The translations under genes were made by a program, and so were the position numbers. 64,000 nt of DNA from Bacteroidales bacterium (GTDB taxonomy: Bacteria > Bacteroidota > Bacteroidia > Bacteroidales > UBA12077), in assembly GCA_028282785.1 (NCBI GenBank), contig JANQHE010000034.1:62001-126000 (forward strand). Direction: 5' to 3'. Shown here piece by piece: positions 1 to 11,350 of this stretch (its first letter is position 1; each line of letters opens with the position of its first letter). The notes beneath the pieces were generated by a model that was not told the DNA's origin, searched no databases, and saw only the letters and a program-made list of their open reading frames with translations.

Positions 1-1
1 A

Positions 2-118
2 GAGGTAAAAGGTACTTTTATCAGTTTATGGCACAATGAGTCTTTAAGTGATCATGGGCATTGGAAAGGTTGGGAACCGGTTTATAAAAAGATGCTTGAA
101 ATTATTTTTGAAAAGTAA
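2..118 (+). CDS. Polysaccharide deacetylase family protein, C-terminal fragment
   Basis: The reading frame is open from the window edge to a TAA and encodes the last 38 residues of a protein. The fragment contains LWHNESLSDHGHWKGW followed by a short helix, which matches my memory of the C-terminus of Bacteroidota polysaccharide deacetylase family proteins found in surface-polysaccharide loci. The gene begins outside the window, so catalytic residues cannot be checked. It lies 6 bases ahead of the GNAT-type gene and is probably cotranscribed with it. The family call rests only on this short tail and on the polysaccharide context. Confidence 0.6.
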   Translation, partial: EVKGTFISLWHNESLSDHGHWKGWEPVYKKMLEIIFEK

Positions 119-124
119 ATTAAC

Positions 125-1042
125 TTGGAAATCACTCACCTCAAACATCATCAAATAGATAAAAAAAAGTGGGATGCTGCAATTAAAGATTCGCAGAACG
201 GATTAATCTATGCACTTTCCTGGTTTTTAGATATTGTTTCGCCAAACTGGGAGGCAATTATTATAGATGACTATGAGTTTTTAATGCCTTTAACAAAAAA
301 AAGAAAATTAGGGATCTCATATTGGAACAAGCCAGTTTTTACTCAATTTTTTGGTATTTTTTTTAGAGATAAATTAAATAAGGACATTACTTTAAAGATG
401 ATAAAATTGGCTTTAAAAAAAGTAAAATATGTTGATGTTTGGTTTAATCCTAAAAATGAGTTTCCGGAAAGTTCTTTTTTTATCAAAAGGAAAACACAAG
501 AATTAAAGCTTACAGATACTTATGAAAAGCTTGCTAACAATTATTCAAGAAGCAATAAAAATAATTTAAAGAAAGCATTAAAAGAAGGTTTAATAATTAA
601 TCAAGAACCAAATATTGAGATTTTACTTAAGTTATTAAAAGGTATGTACTCTAGAAAAAATGTTGAGGGTGTTAAGGAACTTGATTTTACAAACCTAAAG
701 CAGATTTATAATTATTCAGTTCAGAGTAATGAAATAAGTACAAATTGTTATACATTATTAAAGGATGGTAAGCCTTGTGCTGCTGCATTCTTTGTTGAAT
801 GGAATAAACGAGCGATAATTTATCATGCTGCAAATGATATAGGACGTAAAACCAGGGCCATGTTTGTGTTAATTGATGAGTATATAAAAGATCATGCCGG
901 ACAAGATTTAATTTTAGATTTCGCCGGTTCAAATATACCTGGAGTAGCTGAATGGAATGAAGGTTTTGGAGCCCGGAGTTTAAATTATTATGCTGTTCAT
1001 ATAAATAAATTACCAGTTCCTTTAAGGTGGATAAAACGATAA
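125..1042 (+). CDS. GNAT/FemAB-like acyltransferase of a polysaccharide locus
   Basis: The 305-residue protein has the look of the GNAT_acetyltransf_6/FemAB-like group: a basic segment SRSNKNNLKKALKEGL near residues 145-160 and a C-terminal half with AAFFVEWNKRAIIYHAAND and LDFAGSNIPGVAEWNEGFGA. Such proteins transfer acyl or aminoacyl groups to sugars or peptides, often in exopolysaccharide loci. No ATG occurs near the N-terminus, so a TTG start at 125 is the best choice; it sits 6 bases after the deacetylase stop. The substrate is unknown. The gene converges with the acyltransferase gene, whose stop is only 1 base away. Confidence 0.7.
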   Translation: MEITHLKHHQIDKKKWDAAIKDSQNGLIYALSWFLDIVSPNWEAIIIDDYEFLMPLTKKRKLGISYWNKPVFTQFFGIFFRDKLNKDITLKMIKLALKKVKYVDVWFNPKNEFPESSFFIKRKTQELKLTDTYEKLANNYSRSNKNNLKKALKEGLIINQEPNIEILLKLLKGMYSRKNVEGVKELDFTNLKQIYNYSVQSNEISTNCYTLLKDGKPCAAAFFVEWNKRAIIYHAANDIGRKTRAMFVLIDEYIKDHAGQDLILDFAGSNIPGVAEWNEGFGARSLNYYAVHINKLPVPLRWIKR

Positions 1043-1043
1043 A

Positions 1044-1577
1044 TTAAGCTTTATAATCTTCTAATTTCTTAATTATTTTAGCCGGATTTCCACCAATTAG
1101 TTGATTCCCTTGCGGAAATGATTTTGTAACAATGGCTCCGGCTGCCACGATAGTATGTTCTCCCAATTCAACGCCAGCTAAAATTATGGAACCATTTGCA
1201 ATCCACGAATTTTTACCAATTCGGATTGGATTATTTTTCTTGAATTTATTAAAATCTTCAGTATCATGATTTTGACTAATTATCGAGATGTTCGGTGCAG
1301 TAATTACATTCTCTTCAAAAATAATTCCACATCTGCCATCAATGTAGCATCCCGGACCATAACCAGGATATTTATTACCCCTTTGAATCTTTTCCGGACA
1401 TTTAATTTGTGATGTGAAATGAACAGGCCAGGGAACGGACCTGTTATAACCCAATATCTTCTGTCTGAATGTATACGTGTATAACTCTTTTAATGAATAG
1501 GGATATAATTCATTATTAATATCTCGATATATAATTCGAAGTAATTGATAAAGGAATAGCTTAAGTAGCCTTTTCAT
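1044..1577 (-). CDS. Hexapeptide-repeat (LbH) acyltransferase, WcaF/maltose-acetyltransferase-like
   Basis: This 177-residue protein carries left-handed beta-helix hexapeptide repeats (IRIGKNSWIANGSIILAG, VELGEHTIVAAGAIV) and ends with the typical GGNPAKIIKKL. QNHD in the middle resembles the conserved histidine region of the family. The expected activity is acetyl-CoA-dependent O-acetylation of a sugar, here probably a surface glycan. Its start overlaps the 3' end of the flippase gene by 17 bases, so the two are translationally coupled in one minus-strand unit. The exact acceptor cannot be told from the sequence. Confidence 0.85.
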   Translation of the reverse strand: MKRLLKLFLYQLLRIIYRDINNELYPYSLKELYTYTFRQKILGYNRSVPWPVHFTSQIKCPEKIQRGNKYPGYGPGCYIDGRCGIIFEENVITAPNISIISQNHDTEDFNKFKKNNPIRIGKNSWIANGSIILAGVELGEHTIVAAGAIVTKSFPQGNQLIGGNPAKIIKKLEDYKA

Positions 1578-2832
1578 AAGTTTTCTTTATAATTACATAT
1601 CCTATTATTGCTAATGCAATATATAAAAATCCTCCAACCAATGAGAAATATAATAACATTACCTCAAAATTCTCTGATTTTGTTAAAAGAATTGTTCCCA
1701 GAACAATACTCAAATATAAAATCTGCCATATCAATAATGTTCCGTTTCTGCGTGTCAGTGCAAAAATATTACTTACACTTCTCATAGCAAAGCTGGTTAT
1801 TGTCAATGGTGTAAGATACCTGGCAATTGAACCTGCAATTTCCCAATCCTCTCCTAAAACAAACACAAATAGTTCCTCACCCCAAAAAACGATTGGAATC
1901 ATAGCAATACTTGCTATAATAAAATTACCAAAATAAGACATTCGGTAGAGTTTTAATTTTTTGTTTGATTCAGTTATCTTTTGGTAAAATACAGTCATAA
2001 ATGACTGACTAATAAGTTCTAAAGGATAAGTGATAACTTTGTTTGCGTTGGAGTACAATCCAACCAGGCTTGTTGTATAAAATAATTTCAGCACATAAAT
2101 TAAAACATCTTTGGAAATGGCATTAAGAAATGCCATAGGAGCTGAGAACCTGGGAAAATTATTGTTTAATCTTAATTGTTCCTTAATTAAATCAGAGCTA
2201 ACCTGTTTTAGATTACCCTTTTCTTCTTTATAGAATCTGATACCAAAAATAATTTGTTGAATTCCCTGACCTGCAATATGTCCAAAGAATAATCCTAATG
2301 ATTTAAGAGCATATAATAATCCCAATAAAACATTTACTCCTGAACTAGTACCGGATTTAACAATCTTTAAATTGGCCTGTAATTTAAATTTCTTTTCTCT
2401 TGTGTACCATTGAAAAAAAACATTTCCTAATCCTACAATAAAAATACTCAGGGGTAAAAAATAAAAATAGGAAGGTTCAATAAAACCGCTTAATTTATGA
2501 TCAAAGCTTTTTAAGATAACTATTAATAAAAGAGAGGTTAGGGAAATGACAAATGAAATTTTAAAAGTTCCTTTGAAAATGGCTAAAGCTTCCATTCGTT
2601 TTTCAGGAAGCATAATGGAAAGTTCATATCTGCCAGTCGATATCGCAGCAACAATATTTGCAATACTCAGATAAATTGCAATATAGCCAAAATCTTCAGG
2701 AGTATAAATTCTGGTTAATATTGGTATTGCAATTAATGTAATTATCTGGGCAATAGTTGCTCCGGATAGTAAAGTGAAAACATTTTTCAGAAATTCACTT
2801 TTTGCAATAGGATTATTTTTGAGATTAATCAT
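1561..2832 (-). CDS. Wzx-type oligosaccharide/lipopolysaccharide flippase
   Basis: The 423-residue, strongly hydrophobic protein has about 12 predicted membrane segments. Its N-terminus runs FTLLSGATIAQIITLIAIPILTRIYTPEDFG, the hallmark of the polysaccharide_synt/MOP flippase family, and the motif STGRYELSIMLPE follows. Proteins of this group move undecaprenyl-linked oligosaccharide repeat units across the inner membrane. The gene lies directly ahead of and overlaps an LbH acyltransferase and is near a deacetylase tail, all consistent with O-antigen or exopolysaccharide synthesis. No polymerase or glycosyltransferase is inside the window. Confidence 0.88.
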   Translation of the reverse strand: MINLKNNPIAKSEFLKNVFTLLSGATIAQIITLIAIPILTRIYTPEDFGYIAIYLSIANIVAAISTGRYELSIMLPEKRMEALAIFKGTFKISFVISLTSLLLIVILKSFDHKLSGFIEPSYFYFLPLSIFIVGLGNVFFQWYTREKKFKLQANLKIVKSGTSSGVNVLLGLLYALKSLGLFFGHIAGQGIQQIIFGIRFYKEEKGNLKQVSSDLIKEQLRLNNNFPRFSAPMAFLNAISKDVLIYVLKLFYTTSLVGLYSNANKVITYPLELISQSFMTVFYQKITESNKKLKLYRMSYFGNFIIASIAMIPIVFWGEELFVFVLGEDWEIAGSIARYLTPLTITSFAMRSVSNIFALTRRNGTLLIWQILYLSIVLGTILLTKSENFEVMLLYFSLVGGFLYIALAIIGYVIIKKTYEKAT

Positions 2833-2851
2833 TTAGTGATATTCAGAAAAA

Positions 2852-3562
2852 TTACGCTTTTAAGCTTTCGAAATCAATTTCTGTATTTTGATCCTGTTCA
2901 AAGATTTTTCCGTTTTCAAATTTTATTGTCTTGGAAGGAAACTTCTTAACCATATTATAATCATGAGTAGCCATAATAACTGCCCTACCGTTATTGCTGA
3001 TCTCAAATAAAAGCTTCATTAAATTTTCTGAAGTTTCCGGATCAAGATTTCCCGTTGGTTCATCGGCAAGAATTATCTCAGGGTCATTTAACAAAGCTCG
3101 AGCTATAACTACACGTTGTTGTTCTCCACCGGAAAGTTGATGTGGCATTTTATAACCTTTATAGCTTAGAGCAACTCGATCCAACACTTCTGTAATTCTG
3201 TCATTGATCTCCTGTTTGTTTTTCCAACCCGTTGCTTTTAAAACAAATAAAAGATTATCATAAACTGTTCTATCTGTTAAAAGTTTAAAATCCTGAAAAA
3301 CAATACCTAATTTGCGTCGAAGCAGAGGAGTTTGCTTTGTTTTAAGTTTTGTCAAATCAAAACCTGAAATTCTTGCCTCGCCTTCTAATAATGGAATTTC
3401 AGCATTAATGGTTTTTATTAGACTAGTTTTACCGCTTCCAACCTTTCCAATAAAATAGATAAATTCACCTTTGTTAACCGAAAGGTTTACATCTTTTAAT
3501 ATCAAATTATCTTTCTGAAATATATTTGCATTTTCAAATTCAATGATTGTATCTAAAGCCAT
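2852..3562 (-). CDS. ftsE: Cell division ATP-binding protein FtsE
   Basis: From the ATG at 3562 the protein has 236 residues with a full ABC ATPase set: Walker [11 protein letters not shown]-loop FQDF, signature [15 protein letters not shown], Walker [10 protein letters not shown] and switch histidine ATHD. Length and sequence style ([15 protein letters not shown]) match FtsE, which pairs with FtsX to regulate peptidoglycan hydrolysis at the septum. The frame stays open 29 codons upstream, but that stretch is poor in family features, so the internal ATG is preferred. No ftsX is adjacent. A LolD-like function is a less likely alternative. Confidence 0.85.
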   Translation of the reverse strand: MALDTIIEFENANIFQKDNLILKDVNLSVNKGEFIYFIGKVGSGKTSLIKTINAEIPLLEGEARISGFDLTKLKTKQTPLLRRKLGIVFQDFKLLTDRTVYDNLLFVLKATGWKNKQEINDRITEVLDRVALSYKGYKMPHQLSGGEQQRVVIARALLNDPEIILADEPTGNLDPETSENLMKLLFEISNNGRAVIMATHDYNMVKKFPSKTIKFENGKIFEQDQNTEIDFESLKA

Positions 3563-3599
3563 ATTTCTAACTTCAAGGTTTATAGAATATTTAATACAT

Positions 3600-3824
3600 T
3601 TATTTTTTAGAACAAAATTCCGGAATATACAACTTATATAAAATTCCAAAAGGCGCTTTTTTAATTAAGTCCTTGATTTTTTTCTCGTAATCCTCAAGTC
3701 CGAATTTTTTTATCTGATTCTCTGGATTATTGGTTTTGAAATGAGCCAATAAAACAAAATTATTATCTCTAATTTGCACGTAATCAGGTATTTTGTCCGT
3801 TCCTTGAGTTTTTAGAAAATACAT
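3600..3824 (-). CDS. Small hypothetical protein upstream of ftsE
   Basis: The 74-residue product starts MYFLKTQGTDKIPDYVQIRDNNF and ends with a lysine-rich tail; it has no signal peptide or membrane segment. The content is mixed alpha/beta with the codon usage of neighbours, and it lies 37 bases ahead of ftsE on the same strand, so cotranscription is likely. I do not recognise a named family, though the sequence looks like a short conserved Bacteroidota protein and not a chance frame. Function unknown. Confidence 0.6.
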   Translation of the reverse strand: MYFLKTQGTDKIPDYVQIRDNNFVLLAHFKTNNPENQIKKFGLEDYEKKIKDLIKKAPFGILYKLYIPEFCSKK

Positions 3825-4058
3825 GGTATGTTATTTGTGTTAATCACAAATGTAGATAAAAAAACTTATTAATAAATTTTACAAATCTCTTAATACATAT
3901 AAAACATATTAACAATTTCTACCTTTTTTTAATAATTACAGGAAAATATTTACACTAATTAACAGTTTTATGTTAATTAAAAAGAATTTATAAGCCAATT
4001 GAAAAGGTTTATTCTTTTTAAATTTATGCGAATTTCAAGAAGCGAATTTATGTATAAA
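3825..4058. other. Divergent AT-rich intergenic region
   Basis: This stretch separates the minus-strand ftsE group from the plus-strand TPR/barrel genes and must hold promoters for both. It is very AT-rich with no clear hairpin and no convincing TAnnTTTG element. The TPR reading frame extends back to 3999 but the upstream codons lack features. Confidence 0.4.
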
Positions 4059-7000
4059 ATGAAATATATTAAAGTTTTAATTGTAAGTCTGTTATTGATT
4101 TTATCAACAAATTTATTTGCGCAAAAATCAATGATCTTTACCGATCCCGATCTGGAATATAAAACAGGTTTGGATTTATTCGAGAAACAAAAATACGGGG
4201 TAGCACAAAAGCATTTTCAGAATGCTATTAAATTGTACGACGATTCTTATATTGAATATAAAGCAAATGCAGAATTTTATTCGGCTTTATGCGCTATCGA
4301 ACTTTATAATGAGGATGCGGAATACCTTATTTCAAAATTTATTGCAGAACGCCCGGAAAACTCAAAGGTAAATTCTGCTTATTTTCATATGGCGAAGTTT
4401 CAGTATCGTCAAAAGCAATATCATCAGGCCATAAAATGGTTTAACGAGTTAAATAAAGATAAACTGAACGAAGAAGAGTTGGATGAATACTATTTTAAGT
4501 TAGGATATAGCTATTTTATGCGTAAGAAGTTTGAAAAAGCCAGTTTAGCTTTTCGGGAAATAAAAGATATAAATACGAACTTTAGCGCTCCGGCAACATA
4601 TTACTATGCACATATAGCCTATCAGGATAAGAATTATGAAACTGCACTACAAGGATTTCAAAGGTTAAGTGAAAATGAGACTTTTGCTCCTGTTGTACCG
4701 TATTATATAACTCAAATATATTATTTACAAGGAAGATATGATGAAGTGCTTGAATATGCACCTTCATTGCTGGAATCAGCAAGTGCAAAAAGAACTCCCG
4801 AGATTGCAAAAGTAATTGGTGATTCATATTATAAGAAACAACAATTTACAGATGCAATAGATTATCTGCAAAAACATAAAGAAGAGGCAAAATTTGTATC
4901 TCGTAAGGATTATTATCAACTGGCATATTGCTATTATAAATTAGAACAATATGATAGTGCCGCCGTATCTTTTGAAAAAGTTCTAACAGAAACAGATTTA
5001 TTAGCGCAAAACGCTTATTTCCATTTAGCCGATTGCTATATAGAACTAGATGAAAAAAATAAAGCTAGATTAGCTTTTGAATTTGCTTCAAAATTAGATT
5101 TTGATCCTGAAATTAAGGAAGAAGCACTTTTTAATTATGCTCTGTTAACATATGAATTATATCATTCGCCTTTTAATGAGGCTATTGGAGCATTTCATGA
5201 ATTTATAAAATTATATCCAAACTCAATACGGATTGATGAAGCATATAATTTTCTTGTTATGGCATATTTATACACAAGTAATTATAAAGAAGCGCTTAAT
5301 TCGCTTGAAATGATTTCAGATAAAGATCATGGAATGAAGGAGGCATATCAAAAAGTAGCATATTACAGGGGATTAGAACTATTTAATAACTTGCATTACG
5401 AAGAAGCAGTCGTAACATTTGATAAATCGCTTCAGTTTCCGGGCTATAATCGTGCTATTGCTGCTCAAACAAATTATTGGAGAGCTGAAGCATATTATCA
5501 ATTAGAAGAATATGAAAAAGCGATCGAATCATATAATAATTTTCTGACAACAAGCGGTGCTTTTCAATTGGAAGAATACAACCTGGCGCATTATAACTTA
5601 GGGTATTCTTATTTTAAATTACAGGATTATCCAGATGCAATCCAGTGGTTTAGAAAATATATCGGCTTCACAAAAAACGAAAAATCAAAAACAGTTGCAG
5701 ATGCTTATAATAGAATTGGTGATAGTTACTTCATCTCCAGAACATATTGGTTAGCAATTGAGTTTTATGATAAAGCTGTTGAAATTGGACTTTTGGATAG
5801 AGATTATGCATTGTTTCAAAGAGGTTTTGCCCTTGGATTATTAACTCGCCCCGAAAAGAAACTAAATTCAATGCAACGATTGTTGGATGAACATCCCGAA
5901 TCTGCCTATATTGACGATGCGCTCTATGAAATGGCTAAAAGCCATACGGACCTGCAAAGTCCGGATCTGGCAATGCAAAAGTATGAACGTGTTGTTAACG
6001 AATTTCCATCAAGTAGTTACGTTAAAAAATCCTTGGTTCAGTTAGGGCTATTGAACTATAATAAGGATAATAACCAGGAAGCATTAAAATATTACCAAAG
6101 AGTCGTTGCCGAATTTCCTGGTACTATGGAAGCTAAAAATGCCCTAACAGGTATAAAAAATATTTATGTGGACATGAATGATGTTGATTCATATTTTGCA
6201 TATGTAAATGGATTGGGAGAATTTGCAGATATAAGCCTAAACGAGCAAGATTCTTTAACATATATTTCTGCGGAGAAGCTATATATGGCAGGAGATTGTG
6301 AAAAATCAATTCTTCAATTTAATGATTATCTCACAAAGTTTCCTGACGGATCATTTGTTTTAAATGCTCATTTTTATTTAGCTGATTGTCACAATAGAAA
6401 TGAAAATTACGATCGCGCTGTAAAATCCTATAAGTTTGTTATTGATAAACCTAAAAATACTTTTACAGAACAAGCTTTGCTGGCTGCAGCATCAATAAAT
6501 TATAATAATGAGAATTATAAAGACGCATTGGTCAATTATCAAAAGCTCGATCAGATTGCGGAAGTAAACAGTAATTTAATTGAATCACGGATTGGCCAAT
6601 TAAGAACGAATTACTTGTTACAAGATTATAAAAAGGCGATTGAAGCGGCAGACAAAGTACTTCATACAGAAAAAATTTCCCAGGAATATAAACGTGAGGC
6701 TCATTATAAAAAGGGAAAAGCACTTTTCGAGACTAAAAATTATGAAATGGCCCTGGATGAATTTAGGATTATATCAGAGGAAGTAAATAGTAAAGAAGGA
6801 GCTGAATCCAAGTACTTAATTTGTCAAATATATTTTGATAATAAACAGTATGATATAACGGAACATGAAATTTTCGACTTTGCATCTCAAAATACATCGC
6901 AGGAATATTGGTTGGCTAAATCATTTATATTACTAGCAGATGTCTACCTGCAAAAAGATGATTTGTTCCAGGCCAAACATACACTAAAAAGCATTATGGA

Positions 7001-7190
7001 TAATTACGATCCTGATGCTAAAGATGAAATTATTTCAGTAGCTACTGAAAAATACAATACTATTTTGGAGAATGAAAAAGCAGAGCTTGAGAAGGGAGCA
7101 GATGATGTGTTAGAGTTAAATTTTGAAGGAAATCAAGAAGGACAGTATAATGAGCTTTTCAAAGAAAAGCCTGATACCATTGAATTTTAA
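4059..7190 (+). CDS. Exported tetratricopeptide-repeat protein
   Basis: The 1043-residue product begins with a signal peptide (MKYIKVLIVSLLLILSTNLFAQ) and is otherwise nearly all TPR units, for example YYKLEQYDSAAVSFEKVL and YFKLQDYPDAIQWFRKYI, over residues of about 30-1020. The spacing of some units resembles YbgF/BamD-type periplasmic TPRs. TPR solenoids act as protein-binding scaffolds, here in the periplasm. The start at 4059 is chosen for the signal peptide; an ATG at 4050 is an alternative. The next gene, an outer-membrane beta-barrel, starts 16 bases downstream, so the pair probably works together at the envelope. Confidence 0.85.
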   Translation: MKYIKVLIVSLLLILSTNLFAQKSMIFTDPDLEYKTGLDLFEKQKYGVAQKHFQNAIKLYDDSYIEYKANAEFYSALCAIELYNEDAEYLISKFIAERPENSKVNSAYFHMAKFQYRQKQYHQAIKWFNELNKDKLNEEELDEYYFKLGYSYFMRKKFEKASLAFREIKDINTNFSAPATYYYAHIAYQDKNYETALQGFQRLSENETFAPVVPYYITQIYYLQGRYDEVLEYAPSLLESASAKRTPEIAKVIGDSYYKKQQFTDAIDYLQKHKEEAKFVSRKDYYQLAYCYYKLEQYDSAAVSFEKVLTETDLLAQNAYFHLADCYIELDEKNKARLAFEFASKLDFDPEIKEEALFNYALLTYELYHSPFNEAIGAFHEFIKLYPNSIRIDEAYNFLVMAYLYTSNYKEALNSLEMISDKDHGMKEAYQKVAYYRGLELFNNLHYEEAVVTFDKSLQFPGYNRAIAAQTNYWRAEAYYQLEEYEKAIESYNNFLTTSGAFQLEEYNLAHYNLGYSYFKLQDYPDAIQWFRKYIGFTKNEKSKTVADAYNRIGDSYFISRTYWLAIEFYDKAVEIGLLDRDYALFQRGFALGLLTRPEKKLNSMQRLLDEHPESAYIDDALYEMAKSHTDLQSPDLAMQKYERVVNEFPSSSYVKKSLVQLGLLNYNKDNNQEALKYYQRVVAEFPGTMEAKNALTGIKNIYVDMNDVDSYFAYVNGLGEFADISLNEQDSLTYISAEKLYMAGDCEKSILQFNDYLTKFPDGSFVLNAHFYLADCHNRNENYDRAVKSYKFVIDKPKNTFTEQALLAAASINYNNENYKDALVNYQKLDQIAEVNSNLIESRIGQLRTNYLLQDYKKAIEAADKVLHTEKISQEYKREAHYKKGKALFETKNYEMALDEFRIISEEVNSKEGAESKYLICQIYFDNKQYDITEHEIFDFASQNTSQEYWLAKSFILLADVYLQKDDLFQAKHTLKSIMDNYDPDAKDEIISVATEKYNTILENEKAELEKGADDVLELNFEGNQEGQYNELFKEKPDTIEF

Positions 7191-7206
7191 AATAAAGACA
7201 TTAGAT

Positions 7207-8871
7207 ATGATCCGAAAAATATTTATATACATTCAACTGATAGGAATTTTATTATTAGGATATAAAAATCTTAATGCGCAGGAGAAATTAGTTAAAGAGG
7301 TTCAAGTTGTGAAACCATATGAACCAACTATTTCAGATGCTTATAAAATAACTCATTTACCAAAAATAACGGATACGGTTAAAACTATTCCTGAAATTAA
7401 ATATATTCTTCAAACCAGACCTATAAATGTTGGTTATGAGGTAACACCTATTAAACCTGCAAAAATGGTAGGAGAGCCATTATCGAAGTTATACAATGGC
7501 TATGTTAAAGTAGGCTTAGGTACAAAGATGTTACCGATGATTGAAGGTTATGTAAATAATAAACGCTCAAAGGAATATTCAATAGGCGCATACTATAAAT
7601 TTCTTAATTCCATAGGTCAGGCAACTTTTGACAATGATGAAAAGGAATTTGCAGGTTTTAGTGATAATAACCTAAGGTTTTTTGGAAAGAAATTTTTAAA
7701 AAACTCAATTGTAGAGGGGGAGATGGGATTGTTAAGCAATACAAGATATTTCTATGGCTACAATACTAAAGTTGATACAACCATAGAGAAGGAAAACATT
7801 AAACAAAATTTCTTAAACTTAAACCTTAACGCTAATTATAAAAGCAATTACGTTGATTCAACTCATCTTAATTATGATTTTGGATTTAAACTTGGCTATA
7901 CAAAAGATAATTTTGAAAATAATGAGTTAGGAATAGGAATAGTTGGAGATGTAAACAAAATATTTACAAAAGAAATGGTTGGAGTGAAGGTTGCCATTAA
8001 ACATTTCTCAACAAATGAACAACTGGATTCTTCAAATAATACAGTCGTAAATATAAATCCCTGGCTGGGTATTTTTGGCGATAAATGGCGCGTAAAAGCC
8101 GGAGTTAATATCTATTCTGATATCCGTGGCGATGGTTCAAAAGCATACTACTACCCTTCAGGCCATTTGGAATATGATATGGCAAATCATTACCTAATTC
8201 CGTATGCAGGAGTTGATGGTAAGTTAGAGATAAATAATTTTCAACGAATAAGTCAGGATAACCCGTTTCTGGTTCCCGGAACAAGTATCATGAATACTGA
8301 TCAAAAGATTATTCTTTATGGCGGTATTAGAGGTAACTTTAATTCTACAACCTATTATAATTTCAAAGTGTCATATTCGTTGATTGATAATATGCCATTT
8401 TATTATAATGATTTAGTTAGTACGGATAGCATTGGAAATCAATTTGGAGTTGTCTACGATAACATTAAACTAACAAGTTATTTTGGAGAAATTTCTGTTT
8501 CACCATCTGAAAAATTGAATATAAATGTTAAAGCAAATTATCGTAGTTATGAAATGGAAAATGAAGATGAACCTTGGCATAAACCTGCATTTGATATGTC
8601 TTTTACCACAAGATATAATTTACGCCATAAAATCATCTTAAAGGGTGAAATTTTAGCTATTGGGAAAAGATATGTTAAACTAAATGATTCCGGTAATATC
8701 GGAGAACTTGAATCTGCAATTGATATAAATATAGGAGCAGAATATAGATATTCCAGAGTTTTATCAGGATTTGTCCGGCTTAACAACATTCTATCCGATG
8801 GATATTACGAATGGAATTATTATCCTACTTATGGATTCAATATTTTATTAGGACTTACATATTCATTATAA
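7207..8871 (+). CDS. Outer-membrane beta-barrel protein paired with TPR protein
   Basis: Starting at the ATG at 7207, the 554-residue protein has a signal peptide (IYIQLIGILLLGYKNLNAQ) and then a long run of alternating amphipathic strands (YVKVGLGTKMLPMIEGYVNN, YSIGAYYKFLNS, LNLNANYKSNYVDSTHLNYDFGFKLGY) ending in an aromatic-rich strand NILLGLTYSL, as in barrels. It resembles the barrel part of TonB-dependent receptors but shows no obvious plug domain; near the N-terminus is VKEVQVVKPYEPTISDAYKI. Partner of the preceding TPR protein by position. Substrate unknown. Confidence 0.75.
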   Translation: MIRKIFIYIQLIGILLLGYKNLNAQEKLVKEVQVVKPYEPTISDAYKITHLPKITDTVKTIPEIKYILQTRPINVGYEVTPIKPAKMVGEPLSKLYNGYVKVGLGTKMLPMIEGYVNNKRSKEYSIGAYYKFLNSIGQATFDNDEKEFAGFSDNNLRFFGKKFLKNSIVEGEMGLLSNTRYFYGYNTKVDTTIEKENIKQNFLNLNLNANYKSNYVDSTHLNYDFGFKLGYTKDNFENNELGIGIVGDVNKIFTKEMVGVKVAIKHFSTNEQLDSSNNTVVNINPWLGIFGDKWRVKAGVNIYSDIRGDGSKAYYYPSGHLEYDMANHYLIPYAGVDGKLEINNFQRISQDNPFLVPGTSIMNTDQKIILYGGIRGNFNSTTYYNFKVSYSLIDNMPFYYNDLVSTDSIGNQFGVVYDNIKLTSYFGEISVSPSEKLNINVKANYRSYEMENEDEPWHKPAFDMSFTTRYNLRHKIILKGEILAIGKRYVKLNDSGNIGELESAIDINIGAEYRYSRVLSGFVRLNNILSDGYYEWNYYPTYGFNILLGLTYSL

Positions 8872-11193
<2,322 letters not shown>

Positions 11194-11205
11194 AGATTAA
11201 AATAT

Positions 11206-11247
11206 TATATAAGAAATGGCGATAATTTTATCGCCATTTCTTATATA
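11206..11247. terminator. Long perfect hairpin after gyrB
   Basis: A perfect 20-base inverted repeat (11206-11225 and 11228-11247) with a 2-base centre sits 12 bases after the gyrB stop. Core arms read GAAATGGCGATAA / TTATCGCCATTTC. The following T-run is short, so it may be an intrinsic terminator or an mRNA 3' end stabiliser. It lies between convergent genes. Confidence 0.75.
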
Positions 11248-11309
11248 CGGAATTTTAAAAGCAAGTCAAAAAAAATCCAAAATACATTATATCAAAATAT
11301 TAAGAGGAG

Positions 11310-11343
11310 AAACAGGAGTAAACAAAATTCATTACTCCTGTTT
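11310..11343 (-). terminator. Hairpin terminator of the giant T9SS protein gene
   Basis: Perfect 12-base arms AAACAGGAGTAA (11310-11321) and TTACTCCTGTTT (11332-11343) enclose a 10-base loop, 7 bases after the stop codon of the minus-strand gene. This marks the probable end of the cobalamin-regulated transcript. Confidence 0.7.
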
Positions 11344-11350
11344 AGTGAAT

